Part shown: positions 35,001-46,708 of the stretch, piece by piece | How the letters are laid out: every line of letters begins with the position of its first letter | How positions within the stretch are numbered: the stretch's first letter is position 1 | Assembly (NCBI RefSeq): GCF_009730915.1 | Contig: NC_052476.1 | Span: forward strand, 17,452,162-17,516,161 | Source of the DNA: Dioscorea cayenensis subsp. rotundata | Taxonomy: Eukaryota > Streptophyta > Magnoliopsida > Dioscoreales > Dioscoreaceae | Direction: 5' to 3' | DNA: 64,000 nucleotides | The notes under the pieces: model-generated | Database searches by the model: none | What the model saw: the letters and a program-made list of their open reading frames with translations, nothing else | Told to the model about the DNA's origin: nothing | Position numbers and translations under genes: made by a program

Positions 35001-38000
35001 GGAACCTAGCGCCTTCCTTAGTTTGTCCGCTTAGGTAGTTTCCTTGCGGAATGAGGAAACCAACAATCTCAAAAGTGGCTGAAAAGGTTAATCATGTGAT
35101 CTCTACAAATGAGCAACTGACACATGCATTTGAATGTCCCACTGCCACTTCAAGTCAAAAAAAAAAATAGCTTAGGCATAATAGGTACAGTACTGTCTTG
35201 TCAAAGATAATAACAAGGCATTTAAGAAGCCACAGAACCTACAGCAAAAAGCTATCTATTTGGATATAAAATGACACAAACAGCAGGCATTGGTGTTATG
35301 GTGTGATTTTAATAGCTAAATGGCCAATTCTTAAATGCCCAGGAGCATTTGCCACAAAGGGAGTTGAGAAGACTCCAGATGTGACATCTCTTATTTTATT
35401 TGGCATGCCATCCATTACATAATAAGAGTTCCATCAAGCAGCAATCAATAGCCACAAAAATAAAAATCAAGCTTGATACTGAGCAAAACAGAACTAGCAT
35501 AAGCCTGCCATGCCTATCGTACACGCATACATGTCTCCAGTACACATAAAATACTTGTAGATGAGCCACAAACCTCATAACCCTTTTTCCTCATTTGACA
35601 AAGATAAAAGTTGTCATCCAGAAAATTGGAATATTATAAAGAATAAATTATCAAGAATTGAGAAATGGAATGAACTTGAATTGAAAATTTAAAAAATAAA
35701 AAAATCTGCAATATTCAAAGGCAGGAGAATAACAAATAAAAGCACTATGTTCTGTGATAAATATGCTATGAAGTTTTCTCTAAACAATAACCCTGATAAA
35801 CAAACAGAACAGGGGGAACTTACTTGTATTGTTCATATATTAAGTGCTTGAAAGCTTTAGCAGCTTCTGAGGCTTCAAGAAAGATAACCTAAAAATACCA
35901 GATCAAAATGAAAATTAAAGTACAGAAAAAGATGTTCATAAATTTCCTAAATTTTCTTATTAGACTAGCTATAATGACATCTTTAAGGTGAACAACAAAA
36001 CTTGGAATTTCATCTTAACAAGTCCATTCCACAACAAAAGTAAAACCCATTTAAGTTATCAAAACTTACATCTCATGTTCAAATGAAGACATCACCACAG
36101 TAGCATAAATTTTATGAATGATTCACAACTACTGAATTTTGTATTCTACGTTTTATCTCTGGTTGAATTCCTTTGGTAGAACACAACATCTAGAAATGGT
36201 ACTGACTCTCATTACTTGGTTTCTCCAAAAGACATGTCAAACTACATTTATCATGTAAAGCAAAAGAAGGTAGAAAACAAAATTTTATACGCTTGGCATT
36301 TGTGGTAGTTACAATTTACCTAGATGAAGACTGCAGAACAATAAATCAATGTGCAAGGTTGTGTGACCAGAATCATATTTGTATAGTCATTTGGAGAGTT
36401 ACTCATGAACAGATTAACTAGTGATCATACCAGTGCTAAAACTCTGGTTGGAGGAAGAATGATTTTGTCCACACTCCCAAATTTCCCAAACATGTCAGCA
36501 AGATCTCTTTCACAAGTACTGTATGGCAAGTTCTTGGCTAATATTATTTTGTTGCTTCTTTCTATACTGCCACCTCTCTTGGAAACAGACTCCTCTAATG
36601 CAATAATATTAACCCCAGCATTTGATAGAGCTTTTTTAGTTTCTGATATGACATATGTTTCTCCGAGTGCAACTCGTACAGCCAGGTCATCTGCTTCCCG
36701 ATCAAGCAATTCACTTTTACTGATACCATGTTTCCTAGCAATATTTTCGACAACCTGCATATACGTAAATTCAATAACCATAACAAGACAAACATAGGGA
36801 AGAACAGAAAAAATATATCGAATAAGATACCAATGAAAACCACATTGAGGAAGATACAGGAAACTGGATATGCTAATCAAGAGAACACACAAAACAGTTG
36901 AAAATGATTGTCAAATATCATACAATAAAAGGATTTTCAACTCAACAGTGATTATTTAATTGGGCCAAAGGTTAAAATTGAATATCTGAAAACATGGCCA
37001 CTAGATTAGGTTAAAAGAAAAACTTCTATTGTTTCAATGCAGCAACATTTAAGTATTTAACTTTGTAAGAAAATAAATTGACACAAAGGATAACAAGAAA
37101 AGCAATTCTGTTTGTTCTCATTTTCATTTTAAAAACGGCCCATACAGTATTTGGGTGTGTGATCAAGCTGTTCCATGCTCGTGTATCACCAGTAGTTTCA
37201 GATGCCTTCTTCTGCTCTTTCCTTTTCTGCTTAAAACTTTTATTATCTTGGATAGCAGACCGATCAGACCTTGTTGAACAATGGAAACAGTAAGAATCAT
37301 TGACAAATAAAAGGAAATATGACTAAGAATTTCAAAATCAAGAAACACAAAATGAGAAAGATAATTCATTACATTAGGTGAGCCTTACTTTTGATCAGTG
37401 GACACAATCTGTGCTTTTGCAGGGATAACATGTAACAGCCTGCCCTGAAATATTGAGTGGTCAAGTTCTTCCAATGCCCTGCAATACCAAAAACCAAGTT
37501 ATTAAATAAGCAATATCATACAGTAAAAAGACATCTGCATCCAAAAGTCATTTTTACCTGGCAGCTGATTCAGGAAGCTTGTACTGCACAAAGGCAAAAC
37601 CTTTAGAATATTTTGTGACCTTGTCAACTACAATATGGACTTGTGACACATCACCATAATGGCTAAAGAGCTCCATCAATTCAGCTTCACTGTGTTTCAT
37701 TCAATGTGAATAAGAGGTGTTAGAAAAAACAACTAATGAATATTGGTTTAGTAAAGATCTTCACTTAGCATAAACTTCAGAGTGAGTAGACACCACATAC
37801 TCTGTTGTGTATGAAAGGTTACGGACAAACAGACGGTTAGTGACCAAGGCTTGTGAGTCATGGTCATCAGAAGGCAATGATGGGTGATTCTCATCCAAGT
37901 TTTTACCATCAGAACCATCTGAAAGATCACCTTTTCCAGCCATCATTTTACTCTCCTTGTTCTCATTGCCTGCATTTCCGGTGTGCATTTCTTCGTCATC

Positions 38001-39818
38001 TGATTCGGAATCTGACCAATTTTTCTTTACTCTACTCTTAAAATAATCCAAATCTGTAGATTCATCTCCTGGGACTTCATGGGATTGACTTATTGGAGAA
38101 GCTTCAACAGAATCATCATGCACAAGCTCTGATTGATGTTTCTTCGCTGATAGCTTCTTCTTGACTTTCGGGGGCTGTTCTTCTTCATCATCAGTTTTAC
38201 CACCTTGGTCAACAAGGTTAGCTTCACCCAAGGTATCATTCGCCCATATTTTAGACTTAACACGAGGCTGCATGACTTGAAGAAACTCTTGCAGCTGAGG
38301 ATCTTTATTCTCAGTGCTTTTGTGATTTTTCACCTTGACATTTGAGGAACCCTGTTTTTCAACTTTCATACCAGATCCATCTTTGTTATTTTCATCTAAA
38401 GAGCTGCCTTTCTTTTTGGAGTGGGAACTCCATGGACGAGGTATATCCGGATCTCCGACTTTCCGAGCAACCTGAGGTTGATAGCAAAAGGTATCCTTGA
38501 GTTGCTCACTGTGCAACATATAAATACCTAAACTACTCATAAAAATCCGTTATTCCAAAGTTTCCAATCACAAAAATCTAAATAATGGAAAGGTAGTCAT
38601 CAGTTGTAAGTAATACTACTCGTGAAATATTCAGAATCGAAAAAGTGACATTAGATTACCCAGAAGAAGGTTCAGGCATGTCAGTAAATATCACAATTTC
38701 CATAATACAAGTCATTTGTAAATCTCCAACTTAAACTGCAAAACTTTTTAATTATCACTGTGCAAACTAGCTTCTCTTTTAAGAAAATTGGGGGATCAAG
38801 TCAACAAGGTAAGAAGAACACTATCAACCATTACAGTACAAATTTTAAAATTGAAACAACAATAACATCATAAGAATATAAAACATCCATACATGTTCTA
38901 ATCAAAGAGGATACATGAAGATAACTAAAAGTCTAAAATTCAGTCAAAAGGCCCCAAAATAAAGCCTGGTGAATTCAAGAAAGTTGCTTTCTGGTTCTGA
39001 ACATATAGCGCCATCACAAAGTCTTAAACAAATTGAGGAAAATAAGAAAATAAAAAAAAAATTTATCAATAAATCCCTTAATATGTGCTTATCAATTTAA
39101 TTTCTACTTTACGCACCTATAGGAAAACAGGCATCCTCATTTTTTTCTGAATCTAAACAAAATCAAGCTGTGTGTCAACCATTCATCCAAACAGACAGAA
39201 ATCTTTGAAAAAAATTAACAAAAAAAAGTAAAATAAAATCGAGCATCCAAATATAGGAGAAGAAAAAGGAAAACTTATCAAGGCATCTCCTTTTAAATTT
39301 CTTACTGCAATCATCGTCAAGAAAAGAAATATCCCCTTTTTGTCTCTAATTTCACTAAACCTAAACAAACTCAAGATGCGCGTCGACCATGCATCCAAAC
39401 AGAAATTTTTTAAACAAAAACCACAGCTCATACCTCACAAGTGATTCTGCAAGTATCCATATAAGACTTATCAAAATAATCGATAGCTTCCCTGGCTTCA
39501 CTCTCACTCCGAAACCCCACAAAAGCAAACTGCCTACTTTTCCCATCTCTACAACCATCCAAAACGCATCATCAACCACAAAACCAGAACGAAAAACAAA
39601 TCAAAAACACTAATTCCTCAAATACCTGGTGCGCATGAGCTTCACATCAGTGAGCTCCCCTCTCTGCGAGAAGAAATCCCGAATCCTATCCTCATTCACA
39701 TATTTCGGCAGATTTTTCACACAAACCCTAGACCTGCAAAGATTTCCAACAAACAAAAGATCAGCGACAAATTGGAGAGTGGAAAATCAACAAGCTTTTC
39801 GCGATAGAAACCCTACAT
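32069..39818 (-). CDS. MRD1: Five-RRM ribosome-biogenesis protein, Mrd1/RBM19 family
   Basis: RNA-binding protein of the Mrd1/RBM19 family, known to act in the nucleolus in early 18S rRNA processing (SSU processome). Minus-strand exons are 39817-39818, 39626-39733, 39434-39548, 37801-38471, 37558-37689, 37389-37478, 37146-37269, 36431-36754, 35824-35888, 34061-34232, 33236-33340, 33058-33159, 32755-32928, 32289-32420 and 32069-32191. They join in frame to 812 aa with no internal stop. RRM1 starts [10 protein letters not shown] (about 2-75), RRM2 RLFVRNLSY (from about 289), RRM3 [10 protein letters not shown] (from about 492), RRM4 [10 protein letters not shown] (from about 603) and RRM5 KLIVRNVAF (from about 704). 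A charged, acidic linker lies between RRM1 and RRM2, and a basic KKRK end closes the protein. The start codon is split: AT at 39818-39817, then an 83-bp intron, then G at 39733. Without that splice no in-frame ATG precedes RRM1. A competing GTGAGA donor lies near 39880. Confidence 0.93.
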
Positions 39819-42312
39819 TGCTCGCTCTCTTGCTCTTTCGCTCCCTTTCTAGGGTTTAAATATCGCGTTTCTCTCTTCTCACCTGCGGCTTGGTGGCAGT
39901 GGAGAAGAAGCGGATTCGGATCCAAATTTAGAGTCCGATAAGGATGATTTGGATCCGATTAACAGTTGGATCCGTTAAGGATGATTGATATCTTAGCAAC
40001 GTTTGCCAATGGGTGTCACCGTGCCATAGAATTTAATAATTTAAATAAATATGTAATAATTAATTTAAATAAATATTTAATAATTAATTTAAAAATTTTA
40101 ATATTAGTAAACGTCATTAATTATATTAAATAAATTTTTTATTTAATATTTTGTTATTATTGATTAAATTAAAATTAGTTTAAATTTTTAAATAAATAAA
40201 AAAAAATTTAATTTTAATTTTAATAAAAAAATTCTTTTGTCCAATATTTCCAAAAATACCAAAAATTTATCCCTATTTGCTTGTCCAATTATCCAAGTGT
40301 AAGACACCAATTTTGAAATTAAAACAAGGATGGGAGTTTTTTTTTTTTATTATTTATTTAAAGAAGAAAGGAGCTCGAAAGCTATTAAGATTAGTGATTT
40401 TCCATTAAATGCAGACGTGAAATTTAAAAAGGATTTTTCAAATATAATATTTAAAATATACCAAAGAATATTAAATTTTTAGTTTTTTTTTTTTTAATAT
40501 GTGTTTTAAAGCACTGAGTTCATGTTATTTCTCTTAAATTGAAAATTGCTTTGACCTTTTAGCCAAACAATTTTTTAATTTGTGTTTCATAAATATATGA
40601 TAGTGTTATTATGATCTATTATAGACATGAAACGTTCATTTTAATTGTCGTTATATACATTTTACACTTCAAAAATTTTCTCATGTATTTAATTTACTTT
40701 GTCAAGTATTATTTGTTTTCACATAATACTTATTAATAATACTGATGTAGCAAATTGTGCTTTGTCTATCTCTTAAACACTTTTAAACAATTATGTGATA
40801 TTTTATCAATATGATGATATTTTACGACACCAAATGTCATATGTTGTTCATGAGGTTAGTTTGCAAGAGTTTATTATAAAGTATGAGCTTCAAAAAAAAT
40901 TCCTCAATCTTTTAACAAGATTGAGTTATACAAATAATATTGTTTTTATCAATATATATATTTAATAAGTGCCAATTAGGTTTAACTTCATGTCACTACT
41001 TGAGCATTTACAGTGTTATTCATTATAATTCATACCAAATAAGACAATACATTTTTTTTTTTTTTTAAGATGGCATGTGTTTAAGTACAAGAAAGTGACT
41101 TATTAATGTTTTGAACTTGTTAATTATTCAACTAATAAAGAAATCTTTCTAAACTATATCAAAAACCCTTTTTTTTCACCATAAATCAAACTTTTCTCAC
41201 TGACTTATAATGTAATTACCACTCATTTTCAACTTAACCGCACCAGTACTTAATTTTCTGACCCATCTCTCGAAGTATCGTTTATGTTAATACCTATTAT
41301 CAAGCATTTATAATGAAGGTTGTTGTTGCCATGCAGACTAAATAGAATGACATTATAGGTCCGTTTGATAAGCACGATTTCAAAGAACAAGACAAGACAA
41401 CTTCTATTGTTATATGTTTGATTTACAATATGGCCGAAATACATCACAAACTACCTAATCGGTACAACACAACTTTTTAATTTTTTTTGTACTGCCAAAA
41501 CCACGGTATAAAATTTTCGCCGAAGTACAGGACAACTAATAACAAAATTGTCCCTATTTAAAATTAAATATTACACTACTCATTACAAAAAGTGATAACA
41601 TGATTTATTTATTTTGTTTTATTTTATTTTATTTATTTATTTATCTATTTAAAATTTTATATATTTATTTATCTATCAATTTATTTGTTTTTTAGGATTA
41701 AGATATCAATGAAAGTTTGTTTGTTTTGGATTAAAATTTTTTTAAAATTATATTAATTTTTTAATTTGTTGTTATGTTGTTAGGTATCGTAAAATTTGAT
41801 AAGATTTTTATAAAATATTATTATATATTTTTATATTATAAAACAAATATAGAATAGTAAAAAATATTATTGTAATTTATTATTTTGTGTTCCGTACTTA
41901 TACAAATCAAATATAAAACATGTTATTTCACATTTATTTATTTATTTTTTTACTGTCACCCAAATTTTATAATAACCCATAATATAAGTGATACATGTTA
42001 TTTCACATAGACACCTTTAACCAACTCAACTTCACTCAAAACTCAACCACATAAATTTTTTTTATTTTTTAAAATATTTCTCAAAAAAAAAAAACAATTT
42101 ATTATATATAGCTCATGTTGACACTTACTATTTCAGTTACATGTCATCGTTTCTTTTTTAAGAAGGAAAACAGATTTAATACTTCACAATGCTCAGAGAA
42201 CAATATAGTGAAGACTCAAATTGATCCAATTTTATTTGCTAATCGACCATAATAATATTCCAAATCCGAAAGTGATATTTCCAATTCAACATATTAATTA
42301 TTCGGTGACTAG
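39819..42312. other. Intergenic DNA, Mrd1 promoter side
   Basis: Contains the presumed 5' leader and promoter of the minus-strand Mrd1 gene (39819 to about 40020), with GGATCC-rich repeats near 39918-39975. Beyond that it is AT-rich. GGTCCGTTTGATAAGCACGA at about 41359 looks like one end of a DNA transposon, but no matching opposite end was found. TTTA runs lie near 41610-41650. Confidence 0.5.
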
Positions 42313-42317
42313 CTACT

Positions 42318-44705
42318 TGTCACGCCCCGAACCTGGTGCGCTGACAAACGGCCGCAGATCCACAGGGCGGGGCCCAGTGAACCTACAAGGCCTCAAAACC
42401 TAACACAGACTAGGAGTAGAAATAAACTGACAGAATAACAAATAAGAGTACAACTTAAGGTTTACAACCAAACTCAAATACAAGGTAAATAAAATACAGC
42501 ATGACCTACAAGGAGGTTCTTAATCAAAAATACAACTGATGCAAAGACATAAGCATTAAGACCTAAATCCCAAAGAAGACATCTACTGGAAGCCTTCTAA
42601 TATCCCTGGGTCTACTGCTCCTGATCTGAAAAGGATTAAAAAAAAAAAATCCAAGAGCTCACTAGCCCAGTAAGTAATCCAAAACAACTGAAAGCAAAGT
42701 TCAGGTTTGAAATTTGCACAAAAATGCAATAGCACAAAATAGTGTAAACAAAATCAAAAGGTAAAACAATAAATACAATATCCAAAGTATGTCTCCAAAT
42801 TCACGGAAAGTGTCAAAGGTCATTTGTTTACCCTCGATGATGACTCGAGCCAAAAATAATCGAAATCATTTATTTACCCTCGGTGACCCGAGACTGAATA
42901 ACAGGTGGCCGTTGATTATTTCACCGAACGGACACGGTGCGAAACTGTAGTCTCATTTTCCAAAATTACTTGTCGACAAGGTCAGGGTTTAACCCCCCAC
43001 TGACAGGGTTGCATATTGTTCATTTGGAGACCAAAAAAATTCGAGATACATTTCAAGCCAAGAATACTGAATATACACAAGTATTTTTCCAAAAAGTTCA
43101 TCTAATAAAAATAAAGTAGATAAATAAATAATGTAAAAAGAAAAATACTCACTTTTTCCAAGCCTAAGCATGGTTCTCATTTTGGAGAAATAATAACAAC
43201 ATTTCACAAATATTTTTCCCAAAATTTAAGAAAAATAAAAGATTTACCAACAAAAATAAAATACCACAAGTATAAATAATAGTGAAACCAATAAATAATT
43301 ATCCAACCAAACTCAAGGATGAAATGCATGATTATTAATACAATAAAATACTAAAGTTTGTAAAAATTCAAGGTCTAATGTATCTCATCAATTGAAGAAA
43401 AAAATGATCCACCTAATTCCAAGATAACTAGAAAAAAATAATTTCAAGGGAAATATTGACTAAAAACAAGGATGCTAAAAAAATTTTAGGAAGAAGATAG
43501 GCAAGGACATAAAGGTAAGTGGATATTTAAGGGATAAATGTATAACCAAATAATAGATAGGCAATCCAAATTGATGTTAGGTGGACCAAGGATTCAAGCA
43601 CTTAATAAATCTTAAGTTTTTTTGTTATTGGGAATAAACAAGGTTACAAAAAGGATAATTACTTTGCCAAATATTTGGAAGTAACAAGGAAATAACATGT
43701 ATAAGTTTTTGGCAAATAAAAAGCACTATGGTTCCAACTAAGTATAGAAACTTCTCTTCCTCTAAAAAAACACAAGACATAAATAGATGGCATTCTCACA
43801 ATAATTTTTTTAAAGAATAAATGCAAATAAAATTTCAGAAATTTTTACATGAAAATAAATCAAAACCACAAAAATTTAAATACAAAAAGTTTAAGGGATT
43901 ACTTACTTGGTGATCTCCTAAATTCAAAAGAAATCCAAGATTATAGCTCAAGGTGATCCTATAATCCAAGGAAAACCAACCAAAATACATGAATACATAT
44001 ACACATGGAAACATACACAATATCATGGTTTTTAAATAGCATGCTAGTTCTACCCTCAAATATGGTCCAAAAAAATCTCCACCATGCTTGGGTGAGCAAG
44101 AACTAAGCAACTTAACATTCATTAAACTAATGCCAAGGCCAAACCTTTCTCCAAACAAGGATGGTTAAGCACAAGCCTTTGAGCTAACACTAAGCTCCAA
44201 GGGTTTCAACAACAATTTTGAGCTATGAACTAAGAGAACAACAAGCATAAACAACTCCGAATTTAGTCATCAACAAGCCAAGGTTTCTAAATAAAAAGAG
44301 CTAACATGATAATCAACAAAACATGGCAAGCTAATCAAAAGATAGATAAAAGTCATGGCTTTAGTTACCAAAAAAAACAACACTACCAAAAGAGTTTAAC
44401 CAAGAAGGGCTAGGGCTTACTATGATGGCCGGAAAAGAGAGTGTTGAGAAGATAGCCAAGCTTCAAAAACCTTCTGTCTAGCAACCTCTCTTACAAGACA
44501 AAGGAATGAAGAAGAAGCACAAGAGGAGAAGAAAAACAATGAAGTTAAAAGGTTCAAATATCAAAGGCATAGATGTGATGGAAACCATGAATTCCTCCGG
44601 GAATTCCTCATGACCACCTTAGTGGAGAGCAACCTGACAAAGGGAAATAAGGTGAAAACAAAAAAACTTTGATTAATCTAATCAAGCTTTGGGGCGGGGT
44701 CCACA
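42318..44705. mobile_element. Solo LTR, 2388 bp, 5-bp TSD
   Basis: Starts TGTCACGCCCCGAACC and ends GGGGCGGGGTCCACA, giving the canonical TG..CA ends. The perfect 5-bp duplication CTACT is directly adjacent on both sides (42313-42317 and 44706-44710). No gag-pol coding sequence, primer-binding site or internal second LTR is recognised, so it is best read as a solo LTR left by recombination. The TGTCACGCCCCGA start is common among plant Ty3/gypsy LTRs as I remember them, but the superfamily is not proven. The transcription direction of the lost element is unknown. Confidence 0.8.
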
Positions 44706-44710
44706 CTACT

Positions 44711-46708
44711 ACTTTACTCAAACATTTAACATATTTTAAGTTTATAACCAAATATCCCATCTAACCTTCCAAAGTAAATATTATTACTTCCTAAACCAAT
44801 AAGTATATATATATATATATATATTTTTAATAATTTTAAACCTCAAAACCATAAATAAAAAAAAAATCTTAAACACCGATTATATTTTAATACGCACAAT
44901 TATTTTTTTATTTTTATTTATTTTTATTTTTGATTAAAAGACAAGCGAGTACAAAATTGTATTAGTTATGGTGATTTGACTGTAGGCATAACCTCCCTGC
45001 TATGCAAATTTTGAAGAGGAGAACAAGAGGTAATTTTCACACATAACTCCCATAGGGGACCACAAATATAAATTATAATATGAGAAATTCGAACTCGAGA
45101 ACTTTTAATCATAACTACGTGTAGTTATTATTGGACTAGCTCACGGTTTCTACACAACAATTATTGTTAAATTAATTCATGATAACATACACACAAAAGA
45201 CAAATTAAACAACAAATAAATCTCAAATATATTTTAATATTTTATTAATATAACAAAATTTGAATCACCTTGCCGGACCCAACCTAACATGGTTCAACCA
45301 AGTAACAAATTGGGCTCAGGCCTGAGCCCAATAACAATCATTGGCCCGTTAAGAAATTTTCTCTTCACGACCCTCTTCTTCTTCTTCTTCTTCTTCTCCT
45401 TCTCTTCCCGACTCTGGCCTCAACCAAGAACCCTAATCGCTCCTTCCTCTCCTTCTCCTCCCAACGTTCCTCGCCTTCTCCTGCTCGAATTCCCTCTCCC
45501 CGAACTCCAGAACTCTTATCTCCATCCCCTTTTGCCTTTACAGCCGTCTCTCGAAACCCTAGTTCCATTTTTCACCAACTTTTTCCCCCTCTATTGCCTT
45601 GCTATTAGGTGTTGAAAGGTTTTGGCTTACAATTCCTTTGCTATTCCCGGAATGCGACGCTCGCCCTCTGATTGTCCCGCATTTGAATTGGGGTCATCGC
45701 TTTTGGCTTGGTACGTTGCTTTTTTTGCATTCGTTTGTGGTCTTGCTTCTTGATTGTTGTTAGTGTTAGCTGTTTGTTAGTTCTGTTTTTATGCTCTTGT
45801 AGCTTTGGTTGTGTTTTAATTGCTGTTTTTCTGTTGCATTTGAGCGTTGGTTCTTGTTTGGTGATTTTCGGGGCATTGTGCATTTAAATTTTGGTTTTTT
45901 ATTCGGTCTTCTTTTATTCTTAGAATCATGGCTGTGTGTGGCTCTTTTATTTATTTATTTTGCATTTGTAATTGTGTTTGTATAGCTTAGAGGAGACTGC
46001 GGGGAAGGCAGAACTGTGAGATTGTGAATTATTGTTTCTTGGTGAAGTAGAGCCTGTCTAGGATGGGTGATATTTAGTACTGTACAAATAGTTCTCTTGG
46101 GATTTAATTTTAATTGTCGAATCTTTGTCGGTAGACTTTCAGGAACAAGTCAAATTTTAAAAGGCTTATTGCTTGTTAAGAAGATCATAGAGCTAGAAAT
46201 AACCTATTTTAATTTTAATTGTCGAATCTTTGGTTGGTAGACTTTCAGGAACAAATCAAATTTTAGTAGGCTTATTGCTTGCTAAGAAGAGCATAGAGGT
46301 AGAAGTAACCTTTTATAAACTTCTGTTGGTTCTGTTGCTTTGTTGGGTTTTATGTTGTCGCCACTTGTGATCTCCACGATGGGAGCATCAATATGACATA
46401 TAATTTCTGGTAATTTCTGCATGCTCGAGAAGAGGCTTATTCAGCTTTGTTGCGGATGAATTGAATGCGACAATCATAGCAAGTTATGTGCTGACAGGAA
46501 GCGGTTTGTATGATGCATATTGATTAACTGGATCATTGGGAACTCTTGATGTTGTAAATGCATTTTAAGTTTTTTCTATTTACCATTTTAATGCCTTTCT
46601 TTGTTGATATGGTATTATGTTATTCTTTTCTTCTGCTTTGCAGATTTCTTTTGAAATTTCACTGCCCACAAGTAGACGTAGGGTGTAGAAACATGCTGAA
46701 GGGTAGGA
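44711..46708 (+). promoter_or_regulatory. Upstream and 5' leader region of the EAF1-like gene
   Basis: A CT-rich tract (CTTCTTCTTC) at about 45366-45400 marks a likely core promoter or leader. A plausible leader exon ends before GTACGT at 45711. A TTTGCAG acceptor at 46637-46643 precedes the exon carrying the start codon, so a leader intron of about 930 bp is likely. A reading frame at 45289-45615 is low-complexity Leu/Pro/Ser and is not supported as a gene. Confidence 0.4.
46104..46313. repeat. Tandem duplication, about 105-bp unit, two copies
   Basis: Two copies start TTAATTTTAATTGTCGAATC at 46104 and 46209. They run through GGTAGACTTTCAGGAACAA, GGCTTATTGCTTG and ATAGAG.TAGAA blocks with scattered substitutions. 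It lies in the presumed leader intron of the EAF1-like gene. Confidence 0.85.

Noticed and set aside
36405..36797. A 130-codon plus-strand frame across an Mrd1 exon
   Set aside because: It is the complement of exon 8 of the Mrd1 gene, whose minus-strand reading is in frame with the other exons and carries RRM3.
41343..41990. A DNA transposon starting GGTCCGTTTGATAAGC
   Set aside because: Only one plausible end could be seen, with no inverted partner or target duplication within 1 kb.
43835..44158. A 107-codon minus-strand frame inside the solo LTR
   Set aside because: No resemblance to gag-pol, and LTRs of this size carry chance frames.
45289..45615. A 108-codon Leu/Pro/Phe-rich frame upstream of the EAF1-like gene
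   Set aside because: Low-complexity translation of a CTT/CCT-rich promoter or leader tract. It has no partner exon and no family resemblance.
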